From Tatumella citrea (GTDB taxonomy: Bacteria; Pseudomonadota; Gammaproteobacteria; Enterobacterales; Enterobacteriaceae): DNA of 64,000 bases. The notes under the pieces are model-generated. The model was not told the DNA's origin. It worked only from the letters and a program-made list of their open reading frames with translations, and made no database searches. The position numbers were made by a program, and so were the translations under genes. Of this stretch, positions 27,973 to 36,175 are shown one piece after another. Every line of letters starts with the position of its first letter. The first letter of the stretch is position 1. The DNA lies in the NCBI RefSeq assembly GCF_002163585.1, contig NZ_CP015579.1, positions 1,550,001-1,614,000 of the forward strand, written 5' to 3'.

Positions 27973-28251
27973 TCATCCGGGGATGTCTGGGCTTACTGTA
28001 CTGTCTGGCAACGTGCGGTTCTGGATATCAGAGGCAAGATCGGCATATTGTTTCTGCAGATCAGGTTCGTTTTCCAAAACTCCGGCCTGGACAGACAGAT
28101 AGCTTACCAGCTGCTGTTGCAGCCCCGGGCTAAGCAGAGTAATTAGTTGCGAGAAACTGCTTTCCAGCACCTGCAATCGCTGCTGTTGTTGATGGATTAG
28201 GGTCAGTAACTCGCCAAACGTCATGGCCTCTTCAGGCTTACTGTTATTCAT
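27973..28251 (-). CDS. Orphan small coiled-coil protein at the dinI position
   Basis: A 92-residue protein that I do not recognise. Residues 10-65 are helical and Gln/Leu-rich (ELLTLIHQQQQRLQVLESSFSQLI...), with coiled-coil spacing, and the C-terminal 20 residues are Pro/Asp/Ser-rich and probably flexible. The pattern loosely recalls small anti-adaptors such as IraP or the YecF/DUF2594 family, but no signature settles it. AAGGGA lies about ten bases before the ATG. It sits where E. coli has dinI, downstream of pyrC and of a LexA box, though a terminator lies between that box and this gene. Confidence 0.6.
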   Translation of the reverse strand: MNNSKPEEAMTFGELLTLIHQQQQRLQVLESSFSQLITLLSPGLQQQLVSYLSVQAGVLENEPDLQKQYADLASDIQNRTLPDSTVSPDIPG

Positions 28252-28343
28252 CGCTCATTCTTCCCTTAAAAAAACATACTGGAAAAAAGAATAGGCAACA
28301 GAACACCCTACGTCCAGTCGCAGACCCGTCAGGTAGTGAGAAT

Positions 28344-28445
28344 AAAAAAACCGGATGGCGACACCCGGCAGGCGTATTAACGCTTAATCGTGACATCGTT
28401 GTCAGTGACAACAGAAAAGCTACCGGCACAGCAACCTGCCGGCGG
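28344..28445 (-). ncRNA. Candidate SOS-regulated small RNA
   Basis: About 100 nt on the minus strand with three stem-loops. CCGGCA/TGCCGG lies at 28442-28423. GTTGTC/GACAAC lies at 28412-28398 (three-base loop). CCGGGTG/CATCCGG lies at 28368-28351 (loop TCGC) and is followed by seven T. The last is a standard rho-independent terminator. A LexA box and an FNR/CRP-like site lie just upstream with a -10-like CATAAA at 28457-28452, so transcription would begin near 28445, at the first stem. It could also be the processed 3' end of pyrC mRNA. Confidence 0.5.
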
Positions 28446-28455
28446 CATTAGTTTA

Positions 28456-28475
28456 TGCTGTATATAATTACAGTA
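28456..28475. promoter_or_regulatory. LexA box
   Basis: TGCTGTATATAATTACAGTA matches the E. coli LexA consensus at 17 of 20 positions, with perfect CTGT-N8-ACAG. In E. coli a LexA box controls dinI at this chromosomal position, but no dinI gene is found here. It overlaps the presumed promoter of the structured transcript at 28344-28445. Confidence 0.82.
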
Positions 28476-28479
28476 TAGT

Positions 28480-28493
28480 GTGATTTAGATCAA
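28480..28493 (-). promoter_or_regulatory. FNR/CRP-like activator site
   Basis: On the minus strand TTGATCTAAATCAC matches the FNR consensus TTGAT-N4-ATCAA at nine of ten positions. Read on the plus strand, TGTGA-TTTAGA-TCA is a half-good CRP site. Its centre is about 41 bases upstream of a start at 28445, the classic class II activator position. Confidence 0.5.
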
Positions 28494-28507
28494 GCATTCT
28501 CTGAAGT

Positions 28508-29554
28508 TCAGGCGACCACTGACCAGTTCAGAGTTTCTCCAGCCAGGAAAGGGATCAGAACATCATCACCCGCGGTGACTGTTTCTGGCACGGTCCAGGG
28601 CTGGCGCTGCAGGGTCACGGTTTCGGTACTCACCGGTAATCCGTAAAACTGCGGGCCATTCAGTGAACAGAACGCTTCCAGGTGTTGGAGAGCACCCAGC
28701 TCTTCGAATACGGTCGCGTAGGCTGGCAGTGCGCTTGGTGCGTTAAACACCCCTGCACAACCACAACTGGCTTCTTTACGGTGGCGCAGATGCGGTGCCG
28801 TGTCAGTCCCGAGGAAGAAACGAGGATGACCACTGGCTACGACAGCACGTAATGCTTCCTGATGGATGTTGCGTTTCAGGATTGGCAAGCAGTACAGATG
28901 TGGGCGGATTCCGCCGCTTAGCATATGGTTACGGTTGAACATCAGATGCTGAGGGGTAATGGTGGCACCCAGATTCTGATCCCCGGCACTGACGTACTCT
29001 GCGGCATCTTTAGTGGTGATATGTTCCATCACTACCCGTAACTCAGGGAACTGGTTACGTAACGGAATCAGTACCTGCTCGATAAACCGTGCTTCTCTGT
29101 CAAAGATATCGACATGTGAATCTGTCACTTCGCCATGAATCAGTAACGGCATTCCCAGTGACTGCATACGATCCAGTACTCCGGCAATATGCTGAATACT
29201 GGTAACTCCATGACTGGAATTGGTGGTAGCGTGCGCCGGGTAGAGCTTGGCTGCTGTGAATACTTTATCGCGAAAGCCGGTTTCGATTTCATCCGGGTCC
29301 AGGGAGTCTGTCAGATAGCAGGTCATCAGCGGTTCAAAACGATGTTCTGCCGGCAACGCTGCCAGAATACGTTCACGGTAAGCTTTGGCTGCCGCCACGC
29401 TGGTGACAGGAGGAACAAGGTTAGGCATGACTATCGCGCGGCCAAATACCTCACTGGTATAGGGCAGAACGGTGTTCAGCATTTCGTCATCACGTAAATG
29501 GATATGCCAGTCATCGGGACGGCGTAAAGTGATCTTTTCTGGATGGGCAGTCAT
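28508..29554 (-). CDS. pyrC: Dihydroorotase
   Basis: A 348-residue type II dihydroorotase that interconverts carbamoyl-aspartate and dihydroorotate in pyrimidine synthesis. The binuclear Zn site is visible as WHIHLRD, the [17 protein letters not shown] stretch with the carbamylated Lys, HGEVTD, MEHITT and LGTDTAPH. A PurR-like operator lies upstream, as in E. coli. It is downstream of yceB on the same strand, but a hairpin separates them. Confidence 0.96.
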   Translation of the reverse strand: MTAHPEKITLRRPDDWHIHLRDDEMLNTVLPYTSEVFGRAIVMPNLVPPVTSVAAAKAYRERILAALPAEHRFEPLMTCYLTDSLDPDEIETGFRDKVFTAAKLYPAHATTNSSHGVTSIQHIAGVLDRMQSLGMPLLIHGEVTDSHVDIFDREARFIEQVLIPLRNQFPELRVVMEHITTKDAAEYVSAGDQNLGATITPQHLMFNRNHMLSGGIRPHLYCLPILKRNIHQEALRAVVASGHPRFFLGTDTAPHLRHRKEASCGCAGVFNAPSALPAYATVFEELGALQHLEAFCSLNGPQFYGLPVSTETVTLQRQPWTVPETVTAGDDVLIPFLAGETLNWSVVA

Positions 29555-29574
29555 GCATCAGGCTCCGGCGTGGA

Positions 29575-29590
29575 AAGTAAACGTTTGCGG
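29575..29590 (-). promoter_or_regulatory. PurR-like operator of pyrC
   Basis: On the minus strand CCGCAAACGTTTACTT matches the PurR consensus ACGCAAACGTTTGCGT, with the central GCAAACGTTT intact. In E. coli pyrC is one of the pyrimidine genes repressed by PurR. The site lies about 20 bases before the ATG. Confidence 0.7.
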
Positions 29591-29616
29591 GTTTTTACCG
29601 GGGACTAAGAATAAAG

Positions 29617-29668
29617 CCCCCGTGGCAGGAATGCACTGATTATTTGTACTGATTTTATGCCACAGGGG
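29617..29668 (-). terminator. Terminator-like hairpin after yceB
   Basis: CCCCCGTGGCA (29617-29627) pairs with TGCCACAGGGG (29658-29668), eleven pairs with one wobble and a 30-base loop. On the minus strand it is followed by CTTTATTCTT. Confidence 0.5.
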
Positions 29669-29686
29669 TGTTTATGTTAACGGGGC

Positions 29687-30250
29687 TTACTGTGTCAGGG
29701 AGATCACCAGCTCGCCAGGCTTAACTTCGAGACCTTTAGCCAGTTTTTTTGCCAACGCCTCAGCGGTACTGTGATCAGCACTCAGGACATAAGCAGGGTG
29801 ATGTTCAAAATAATCCTTCAGAGACTGATTTAATAGCGGCATCAGCGCGTTAATGACATCGTGCAGTTTATCCGGAGTCACTTGTGTATCGGTAATTTGC
29901 AAATCCTGCAGATAGATTGCTGACTGTTGTGGATCAAATACCGGCTGTGCTTTCATTTTCAGATTAACAGCAGCATGCTGTGAACCAAACAGAGACTGTA
30001 ACCGGATATCTGCCGTTCCGGAGAGAGTGACTTTATTGGGTTCTTCCCGGCCGATGGCTGCCTGCAGATTGCTCAGGGCTATGTGAGCGTTTGCCAGCCC
30101 GTTAACTCCAATATCTTTCTGATAATTATCATGCTTTTGAAGTTCTTTGTTCACTTGCTGTTCACTGATTGAATATTCTGTCAGATGATTACAGCCACTG
30201 AGCAGCAATGCTGCAAAAAAAACCGACAGGCAGATAACAAATTTACGCAT
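29687..30250 (-). CDS. yceB: YceB family lipoprotein (DUF1439)
   Basis: A 187-residue lipoprotein with lipobox LLSGC after a short hydrophobic signal. The mature domain follows E. coli YceB through LTEYSISEQQVNKELQKH, GLANAHIALSNLQAAIGREEPNKV and KLAKGLEVKPGELVI. Its fold resembles lipid-binding tubular proteins, and its function is not established. In E. coli grxB follows here. That gene is absent in this window. Confidence 0.92.
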   Translation of the reverse strand: MRKFVICLSVFFAALLLSGCNHLTEYSISEQQVNKELQKHDNYQKDIGVNGLANAHIALSNLQAAIGREEPNKVTLSGTADIRLQSLFGSQHAAVNLKMKAQPVFDPQQSAIYLQDLQITDTQVTPDKLHDVINALMPLLNQSLKDYFEHHPAYVLSADHSTAEALAKKLAKGLEVKPGELVISLTQ

Positions 30251-30502
30251 TTATTCCTCAACTTACAGATAACATACTCGCTTGGCCGGGAAACATTTTG
30301 CCTGAGTTATCGGGGAGTGTCATCCGCAGGGCCAGGATGGCGATGTTACAGCTGTTGTCAGAAGTAGCCGACAGTGGTGCAGAATAGTCGCAAAACAGTG
30401 CGTTTTTAATGGGATAAATTCACTGCTGGTATTAACATATCCTGCCGGCCGGTCAGAAAGGACAGTGCCGCCTATTATCTGCTCATCAGTCAGGGAGTAT
30501 TT

Positions 30503-31090
30503 ATGTTTGGATATCGTACAGCATCATCGCGGGTGAGTCTGACAACTGACCGGATGGTGGTGCGTTTGGTGAACGATCGTGATGCGTGGCGAATGGCAGA
30601 TTACTATGCAGGTAACCGTGCTTACCTGACGCCATGGGAGCCTATCCGTGACCAGAGCTATTTTCAGCCTTCCGGCTGGCAGACCCGTCTTTCGATCATG
30701 ACTGAGCAGCAACGTCAGGGATCTGCCTACTATTTTATCCTGCTGGATCCTGCCGAGCAGGAAGTGATGGGTGTCGCGAATTTTAGCAATGTGGTGCGGG
30801 GCTGTTTTTATGCCTGTTACCTGGGCTACTCGCTGGGCGAAAAATGGCAGGGGCAGGGGCTAATGCAGGAAGCGTTGCAGGCAGCTATTCGTTATATGCA
30901 ACGACAGCATAAAATTCACCGCATTATGGCAAATTATATGCCACGTAATCAGCGCAGTGGCAATCTGCTGGCCAGGCTGGGATTCGAGAAGGAAGGCTAT
31001 GCGCGTCAGTATTTATTAATTAATGGCGTCTGGGAAGACCACGTGCTGACAGCACTGACCTGGGCGGAAGGCAGTGCTGATAAATACTGA
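30503..31090 (+). CDS. rimJ: Ribosomal protein S5-alanine N-acetyltransferase
   Basis: A 195-residue GNAT acetyltransferase that acetylates the N-terminal alanine of ribosomal protein S5. It contains the acetyl-CoA-binding loop [13 protein letters not shown] and is nearly collinear with E. coli RimJ ([41 protein letters not shown]). The mdtH gene that precedes it in E. coli and the yceH-mviM pair that follows it are absent, so murJ comes next. Confidence 0.94.
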   Translation: MFGYRTASSRVSLTTDRMVVRLVNDRDAWRMADYYAGNRAYLTPWEPIRDQSYFQPSGWQTRLSIMTEQQRQGSAYYFILLDPAEQEVMGVANFSNVVRGCFYACYLGYSLGEKWQGQGLMQEALQAAIRYMQRQHKIHRIMANYMPRNQRSGNLLARLGFEKEGYARQYLLINGVWEDHVLTALTWAEGSADKY

Positions 31091-31237
31091 TGACTCATGT
31101 CTTGTAACAAACATGGCTGGTGATTTTTATCAGCCTCAGTAGACTAACGCCGGTTCGCTGGATGAGCGAGCCACTGGACGGAAGCCTGACTACCGTTCGG
31201 GACATAAATGTCGAAATTGCAGGATGTCTGAACACTT

Positions 31238-32776
31238 ATGAATTTGCTTAAATCACTGGCTGCTGTCAGTTCTATGACGCTGTTTTCGCGCGTGCTGGGC
31301 TTTGCCCGCGATGCAATTGTTGCCCGGGTTTTTGGGGCAGGGATGGCAACTGATGCCTTCTTTGTCGCATTTAAATTACCCAATCTGTTGCGTCGCATCT
31401 TCGCTGAAGGAGCATTCTCTCAGGCATTCGTGCCGATTCTGGCTGAATACAAGAATAAACAGGGTGAAGAAGCTACCCGTGTTTTTGTGTCGTATGTTTC
31501 CGGATTACTGACACTGGTACTGGCGGTAGTTACGTTACTGGGAATGCTCGCCGCTCCCTGGGTCATCTATATTACGGCCCCGGGTTTCGCAGACACCGCC
31601 GATAAGTTTGCACTGACCACGGCTCTGTTGCGGGTGACTTTTCCGTATATTCTGCTTATTTCGATAGCCTCCTTAATTGGCGCTATTCTGAATACCTGGA
31701 ACCGTTTTTCTGTACCGGCGTTTGCTCCGACCTTACTGAATGTGAGCATGATTTTCTTTGCGCTGGTGGCTGCTCCCTGGTTTCATCCGCATGTCATGGC
31801 ACTGGCGTGGGCGGTGGTTGTTGGTGGGGTATTACAGCTCGGTTACCAGCTGCCGCATTTGCGTAAAATCGGTATGCTGGTTTTACCACGTATAAACCTG
31901 CGTGATGCTGGTGTATGGCGGGTTTTACGTCAGATGGGGCCTGCCATTCTCGGGGTTTCTGTCAGTCAGATTTCACTGATCATCAACACCATATTTGCTT
32001 CATTTCTGGTGTCAGGTTCTGTCTCATGGATGTACTACGCTGATCGCCTGATGGAGTTTCCTTCGGGAGTTCTTGGGGTGGCGCTTGGAACGATACTGCT
32101 GCCGTCACTATCGCGCAGTTTTTCCAGTGGCAATTTTACCGAATATTCTCACCTGATGGACTGGGGATTGCGGTTATGCCTGTTACTGGCAATCCCCAGC
32201 TCGGTCGCCATTGGTATCCTGGCCGGGCCATTGACCTCAGCACTGTTCCAGTACGGTAAATTCACCGCGTTTGACGCACTGATGACCCAACGGGCACTGG
32301 TGGCTTATTCTGTGGGCCTGGTTGGTTTGATTGTGGTGAAAGTGCTGGCACCGGGTTTTTACTCCCGTCAGGACATCAAGACTCCGGTGAAGATTGCCAT
32401 CGTGACTCTGATTTCAACACAAATCATGAACCTGGCATTTATCGGCCCGCTGAAACATGCCGGATTATCACTGTCGATTGGTCTGGCAGCGTGTCTGAAT
32501 GCGGCACTGCTGTTCTGGCAATTACGTAAGAAAAACTTCTTCCAGCCACAGCCTGGCTGGACCAGTTTTCTGGTCCGGCTGATCATCTCGGTACTGATTA
32601 TGGCTTCGGTGTTATGTATTGTGCTGCATTACATGCCGTCATGGGGTGAAGGTGAGATGGTGTGGCGTATCCTGCGACTTGCCGGAGTGTGTGCGGTCGG
32701 TGGTGCCGTCTATTTTGGCAGCCTCGGGCTGCTGGGCTTCAGAGTGAAAGATTTTGCCCGTCGAAGCCTGACCTGA
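31238..32776 (+). CDS. murJ: Lipid II flippase MurJ
   Basis: A 512-residue MOP-superfamily flippase with 14 hydrophobic segments. It moves undecaprenyl-linked peptidoglycan precursor across the inner membrane and is essential in E. coli. Strong landmarks are [24 protein letters not shown], the [18 protein letters not shown] amphipathic segment and [22 protein letters not shown]. Formerly mviN. It is directly after rimJ, with no partner genes. Confidence 0.96.
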   Translation: MNLLKSLAAVSSMTLFSRVLGFARDAIVARVFGAGMATDAFFVAFKLPNLLRRIFAEGAFSQAFVPILAEYKNKQGEEATRVFVSYVSGLLTLVLAVVTLLGMLAAPWVIYITAPGFADTADKFALTTALLRVTFPYILLISIASLIGAILNTWNRFSVPAFAPTLLNVSMIFFALVAAPWFHPHVMALAWAVVVGGVLQLGYQLPHLRKIGMLVLPRINLRDAGVWRVLRQMGPAILGVSVSQISLIINTIFASFLVSGSVSWMYYADRLMEFPSGVLGVALGTILLPSLSRSFSSGNFTEYSHLMDWGLRLCLLLAIPSSVAIGILAGPLTSALFQYGKFTAFDALMTQRALVAYSVGLVGLIVVKVLAPGFYSRQDIKTPVKIAIVTLISTQIMNLAFIGPLKHAGLSLSIGLAACLNAALLFWQLRKKNFFQPQPGWTSFLVRLIISVLIMASVLCIVLHYMPSWGEGEMVWRILRLAGVCAVGGAVYFGSLGLLGFRVKDFARRSLT

Positions 32777-32783
32777 TGCAACC

Positions 32784-32823
32784 TGACCGGTAGTTTCAGT
32801 CCTGTGACTGCCGGTCATTTTCC
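32784..32823 (+). terminator. Terminator of murJ
   Basis: TGACCGG (32784-32790) pairs with CCGGTCA (32811-32817), followed by TTTTCCTTCCTTT. Confidence 0.65.
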
Positions 32824-32885
32824 TTCCTTTGGTCGTCTGTTCGTTGACTGCTTTCTCTGTGAATCACATCAGATATTCATAACTT

Positions 32886-32904
32886 ACAGCCTTATCAAGG
32901 CTGT
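32886..32904. other. Strong hairpin in the murJ-flgN gap
   Basis: ACAGCCTT-ATC-AAGGCTGT is a perfect eight-pair stem with a three-base loop. It has no T-run. It lies between the murJ and flgN terminators in a 224-base gap without a gene. Confidence 0.45.
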
Positions 32905-32936
32905 ACCGGTTTATCAGCCGGGTGCGAAATTCAGAT

Positions 32937-32973
32937 AAAAAAACACCGGACAGGGGGAGCGTCCCTGGTCCGG
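32937..32973 (-). terminator. Terminator of flgMN
   Basis: CCGGACAGGG (32946-32955) pairs with CCCTGGTCCGG (32963-32973) with one bulge. Seven A at 32937-32943 give the T-run on the minus strand. Confidence 0.8.
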
Positions 32974-33000
32974 GAATGGATGACGACACTTTTTTATCTG

Positions 33001-33423
33001 TTATTTGGCCTGGCCATCCGGGCCGTAAAAATGCTGGTTTTTAAGCGGGGCTAACACTGCCAACGCTTGTTGTGTCCACTGCATCTGCTGTTGTAAAAGC
33101 AGGCCGGTATGCTGATTGGTTTGCTGTAAAACTGACAACTCACGACACAGGTCCAGCCACAACGAATTTAGCTCTTCAGACTGCGCAAACGGGGCGGTTA
33201 AACCGCTTTTATTTCCTGTCTCTGACAAACGGTCATCGAGATAGCTCAGGGTATTGAGTGCGGCCTGTTTATCCTCAGTCAGGCTTTGTAACCGGTAACT
33301 GTCAGGCCGGGCGCTGCTCAGTTCCTGCTGTTCTTTCTGCATCATTAGTTGCAGTGAGGCAATCACCTGCCGCATATTCTGTAGAATAATCACCAGCGAC
33401 CCGCTGATACTAGTCTGCATCAC
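33001..33423 (-). CDS. flgN: Flagellar export chaperone FlgN
   Basis: A 140-residue helical chaperone that binds FlgK and FlgL in the cytoplasm and brings them to the flagellar export gate. Sequence identity is modest, but the end QQALAVLAPLKNQHFYGPDGQ fits E. coli FlgN (QQALEMLKPHQ...LYGANGQ). It overlaps the end of flgM by about 14 bases. The next codon (ATG 33420) is an alternative start. Confidence 0.88.
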   Translation of the reverse strand: MMQTSISGSLVIILQNMRQVIASLQLMMQKEQQELSSARPDSYRLQSLTEDKQAALNTLSYLDDRLSETGNKSGLTAPFAQSEELNSLWLDLCRELSVLQQTNQHTGLLLQQQMQWTQQALAVLAPLKNQHFYGPDGQAK

Positions 33424-33706
33424 TTTCCATCCTTAACAGGCTTCCGGCTATCCCACGGGCGATAGCACTGCTGTCAGTCTGGTAGCTGCCCTCAGCCAGA
33501 GCCTGGCGTATTTCGTCTACCCGGGACTGGCGGATGTCCTGGCTATTGTCACAGTGCAGCATCTGCTGCGTTTTTCGAAGGTTAATCCGTGGCGCCGGGG
33601 ACCGGGTATCAGGTGCCGGTGAGGTATCCCGCTGCAGAATGACCGGACCTCGCGGCTTAACTGTCGGTTTTATCACTGTGGCTGGCGGGGTTTTATCAAT
33701 GCTCAT
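33410..33706 (-). CDS. flgM: Anti-sigma-28 factor FlgM
   Basis: A 98-residue protein that binds and holds sigma-28 (FliA) until it is exported through the completed hook-basal body. The start MSIDKTPPA matches the family. The N-terminal half is disordered and Pro/Thr/Ser-rich, and the C-terminal half carries the helices (IRQSRVDEIRQALAEGSYQTDSSAIARGIAGSLL). ATG 33706 follows GGAGCG. ATG 33745 is rejected because it runs into the promoter side. A sigma-28 promoter lies upstream. Confidence 0.9.
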   Translation of the reverse strand: MSIDKTPPATVIKPTVKPRGPVILQRDTSPAPDTRSPAPRINLRKTQQMLHCDNSQDIRQSRVDEIRQALAEGSYQTDSSAIARGIAGSLLRMESDAD

Positions 33707-33763
33707 AATTTTCGCTCCATTTCGGATGGTACACCGCCGGGACATTCAGGCGGGATACCCGGA

Positions 33764-33790
33764 TTATCGGCAACTGACGTCAGAACATTA
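33764..33790 (-). promoter_or_regulatory. Sigma-28 promoter of flgM
   Basis: On the minus strand TAATGTTC, an 11-base spacer and a perfect GCCGATAA match the flagellar sigma-28 consensus (TAAAGTTT-N11-GCCGATAA). It lies about 50 bases before the flgM ATG, so flgMN can be made as a class 3 operon. Confidence 0.82.
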
Positions 33791-33805
33791 GGTTTAAGTT
33801 CTGCC

Positions 33806-34459
33806 TTAATTGATCTTTACCCTCAGCTTTCCGTGGACATCGACCAGCGCATTAACGATCTGTCCGTTTTCGGTACGAACTCTGACCTCGCCACCGGCAG
33901 CGGCATTATTCAGTGCGGTACCTGCCGCGCTGGCGCTGAACCCCTCACCAGACAGTTCAATCTGAACATTGTCGCCACTTTTTACCTGCCAGGGTTGCCT
34001 GAACAGGCTGGAAATAATCACCTTACCTGGTGGAACAGACTGCAGTGCGATAGCTGGCAACAGTGTTTCGGGGAACAGTAAGGTGCGTGCCGGAAGAGTA
34101 TCTAACCTTCCGCTCCGCACTGACAGCATTTGCCGGTTAACCAGACCGCCCCGGCTGATGGCTTGCGCTGAAACGTAATATTTACCGGTAACCCGGAGTT
34201 CGATCTGTAGAAAATGTCGTCGCTGTCCGCAACGTGCGGCAATAGTCATTCGTCCCCAACGCTGGCTGTTTCCGGGCAGGCTAAATACTGGCTGAGTGCA
34301 GTGCGGCCACTGTGGTTCCGGGGTTCGGACGATCACCTGCATACCAGCAGCATATTGCGGATCCCGGCCGGCGAAATATGTATTTAGCTGCTGTGACAGG
34401 CTGTCGGCGTGAGCGAAAAATGCCGGGATTAGCAACTGTAAAAACAGACATTTTTTCAT
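33806..34459 (-). CDS. flgA: Flagellar basal body P-ring chaperone FlgA
   Basis: A 217-residue periplasmic chaperone for P-ring assembly around the rod (E. coli 219). A short Sec signal (cleavage near FFAHA-DS) is followed by a divergent N-terminal part, then the SAF-like domain near the C-terminus (VPPGKVIISSLFRQPWQVKSGDNVQIELSGEGFSASA; GEVRVRTENGQIV). It is divergent from flgB. Confidence 0.9.
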   Translation of the reverse strand: MKKCLFLQLLIPAFFAHADSLSQQLNTYFAGRDPQYAAGMQVIVRTPEPQWPHCTQPVFSLPGNSQRWGRMTIAARCGQRRHFLQIELRVTGKYYVSAQAISRGGLVNRQMLSVRSGRLDTLPARTLLFPETLLPAIALQSVPPGKVIISSLFRQPWQVKSGDNVQIELSGEGFSASAAGTALNNAAAGGEVRVRTENGQIVNALVDVHGKLRVKIN

Positions 34460-34618
34460 GAAGTGACAACTCTAATTGACTGTAATTTAGATTAATTTTA
34501 TGCATTAACTGCAATTCTCAATCGCTAAACTAGGGTTGTTTTTTTTGGCTATTCTGCCGATGTCCTGCTGCTCTGGTCCCGTATTCTGGGCTAACTCATT
34601 TTTTCACCGGAGGGACCT
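34460..34618. promoter_or_regulatory. flgA-flgB divergent promoter region
   Basis: A 159-base gap that should hold FlhDC-dependent class 2 promoters for flgA and flgBCDEFGHIJ. A GCCGATGT at 34556-34563 resembles a sigma-28 -10, but its upstream element (TGTTTTTT) is weak. flgB has an excellent GGAGGGA ribosome site at 34609-34615. Confidence 0.4.
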
Positions 34619-35029
34619 ATGTCCGACAGACTGGATGCCAGCCTGAGCTTTGCCAGCCAGGCTCTAAATCTACGCGATCAGCGCCAGAAGATACTCGCGT
34701 CTAACATTGCCAATGCAGATACTCCCGGCTATCAGGCCAGAGACATTGATTTTACTGCGCAGCTGGCTCACGCCATCCGGCAGCAATCACCACATTCTCA
34801 GGCGCTGTCACTCAGTCTGACTTCCGGACGACACATTGCTGCACAAAGTCACTCTGTCACTCACCCGGATTTACTGTACCGCGTGCCAGACCAGCCCGCC
34901 GCTGACGGTAATACCGTCGATATGGACAGAGAGCGGGTGCAGTTCGCCGATAACAGTGTGAAGTATCAAACCGATCTGACAATTTTATCTTCACAAATCA
35001 AACAGATGATCAGCGTAATGCAAGGATAA
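34619..35029 (+). CDS. flgB: Flagellar proximal rod protein FlgB
   Basis: A 136-residue rod subunit. The N-terminal rod/axial motif ([32 protein letters not shown]) and the C-terminal heptad helix ([24 protein letters not shown]) identify it. It is exported by the flagellar type III system and forms the base of the rod. First gene of a tightly spaced operon, with an eight-base gap to flgC. Confidence 0.96.
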   Translation: MSDRLDASLSFASQALNLRDQRQKILASNIANADTPGYQARDIDFTAQLAHAIRQQSPHSQALSLSLTSGRHIAAQSHSVTHPDLLYRVPDQPAADGNTVDMDRERVQFADNSVKYQTDLTILSSQIKQMISVMQG

Positions 35030-35037
35030 CTGACGGT

Positions 35038-35442
35038 ATGAGCCTCTTTTCTATTTTCGATATCTCGGGGTCAGCACTGACGGCGCAGTCGCAACGACTG
35101 AATGTCAGTGCCAGTAACCTGGCTAATGCTGACAGTCGTACAGGGCCGGACGGACAGCCTTACCGGGCAAAACAGGTCATTTTTCGCAGCAATGCTTCTG
35201 CCATGACCGGTGCCGGCGGGGTACACGTGGCCGGAATAGTGGATGATCCTGCTCCGTTCAAACTGGTTTATGCGCCGGGTGATCCCATGGCCGATGGTAA
35301 AGGCTATATACGCATGCCCAACGTGGATGTGGTTGCTGAAACCGTCAACACCATTTCTGCTTCACGCAGTTATCAGGCCAATGTGGAAGTGATGAATACC
35401 GTCAAAGGCCTGATGATGAAAACACTAACTCTGGGCCAGTAA
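35038..35442 (+). CDS. flgC: Flagellar proximal rod protein FlgC
   Basis: A 134-residue rod subunit. It has [22 protein letters not shown] at the start, [31 protein letters not shown] before the end, and the usual terminal helix. It is exported and assembles with FlgB, FlgF and FliE into the proximal rod. Confidence 0.96.
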   Translation: MSLFSIFDISGSALTAQSQRLNVSASNLANADSRTGPDGQPYRAKQVIFRSNASAMTGAGGVHVAGIVDDPAPFKLVYAPGDPMADGKGYIRMPNVDVVAETVNTISASRSYQANVEVMNTVKGLMMKTLTLGQ

Positions 35443-35453
35443 AGGATAAAACG

Positions 35454-36158
35454 ATGAGTATAAATTCCACGGTGGGCAACGTTAGCAGCCAGCCGGTAAT
35501 GCGCGACAGCACGACCAGCAGCAACGGCAACAGTGCCGCTGACCTTCAGGATCAGTTTATGACTTTACTGGTGGCTCAGCTGAAAAATCAGGATCCCACC
35601 AATCCGATGGATAACAGCGAACTGACTTCGCAGTTGGCACAGATCAATACACTAAGTGGTATTGAACAGCTCAATACCACACTGAGTTCTGTGTCCGGGC
35701 AAATTTCGGCGGGCCAGTCGATGGAAAATACCCTGCTGATCGGTCACGGCGTTATGGTGCCAGGCAATAGCATCCTCGCCGGTAAAGACAGTAGTTCTGA
35801 TGACGGCGGAATGACCACCACGCCATTCGGGGTGGAAACTCCGGTCAGCGTCAGTGATGCGGTAGCCACCATTACCGACAGTAACGGGAATGTCGTGGCG
35901 AAACTGGATCTCGGAAGTATGGATGCAGGAGTACATACCTTCCAGTGGGACGGAACCGGTGAAGACGGTAGTCCTGCTGCGGAAGGAAAATACACGGTGA
36001 CCATCAGTGCCAGTACCGATGATACCCCGGTAGATGTGACCAATCTGAGCTATGCCAGGGTTTATGGGGTCACTCCGGGAGATAACGGTAATCCGGGAGT
36101 ACTGAATCTCGGGGCTTTTGGTACCGCAACTCTCGATCAGATACGTCAAATTCTTTAA
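35454..36158 (+). CDS. flgD: Flagellar hook cap protein FlgD
   Basis: A 234-residue scaffold that caps the growing hook and is discarded later. The N-terminal domain (DLQDQFMTLLVAQLKNQDPTNPMDNSELTSQLAQINTLSGIEQLN) is highly conserved, followed by a FlgD Tudor/Ig-like part (WDGTGEDGSPAAEGKYTVTISA). It precedes the hook protein gene flgE. Confidence 0.96.
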   Translation: MSINSTVGNVSSQPVMRDSTTSSNGNSAADLQDQFMTLLVAQLKNQDPTNPMDNSELTSQLAQINTLSGIEQLNTTLSSVSGQISAGQSMENTLLIGHGVMVPGNSILAGKDSSSDDGGMTTTPFGVETPVSVSDAVATITDSNGNVVAKLDLGSMDAGVHTFQWDGTGEDGSPAAEGKYTVTISASTDDTPVDVTNLSYARVYGVTPGDNGNPGVLNLGAFGTATLDQIRQIL

Positions 36159-36175
36159 CACTCTCAGGAGCTATT

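Noticed and set aside
27850..28146. A 98-codon plus-strand frame over the orphan gene
   Set aside because: The minus-strand frame has a ribosome site and a coherent helical pattern. The plus-strand frame has neither.
28256..28429. A dinI remnant between pyrC and bssS
   Set aside because: No stretch on either strand resembled DinI. Only the LexA box remains comparable.
28377..28448. A 23-codon frame (MPPAGCC...) just downstream of the LexA box
   Set aside because: No ribosome site, and the ATG lies before the most likely transcription start. The stem-loop structure explains the stretch better.
32846..32880. CRP-like TGTGAATCACA near 32859
   Set aside because: The two half-sites lack the six-base spacer, and it lies in a gap between two gene ends with no promoter to control.
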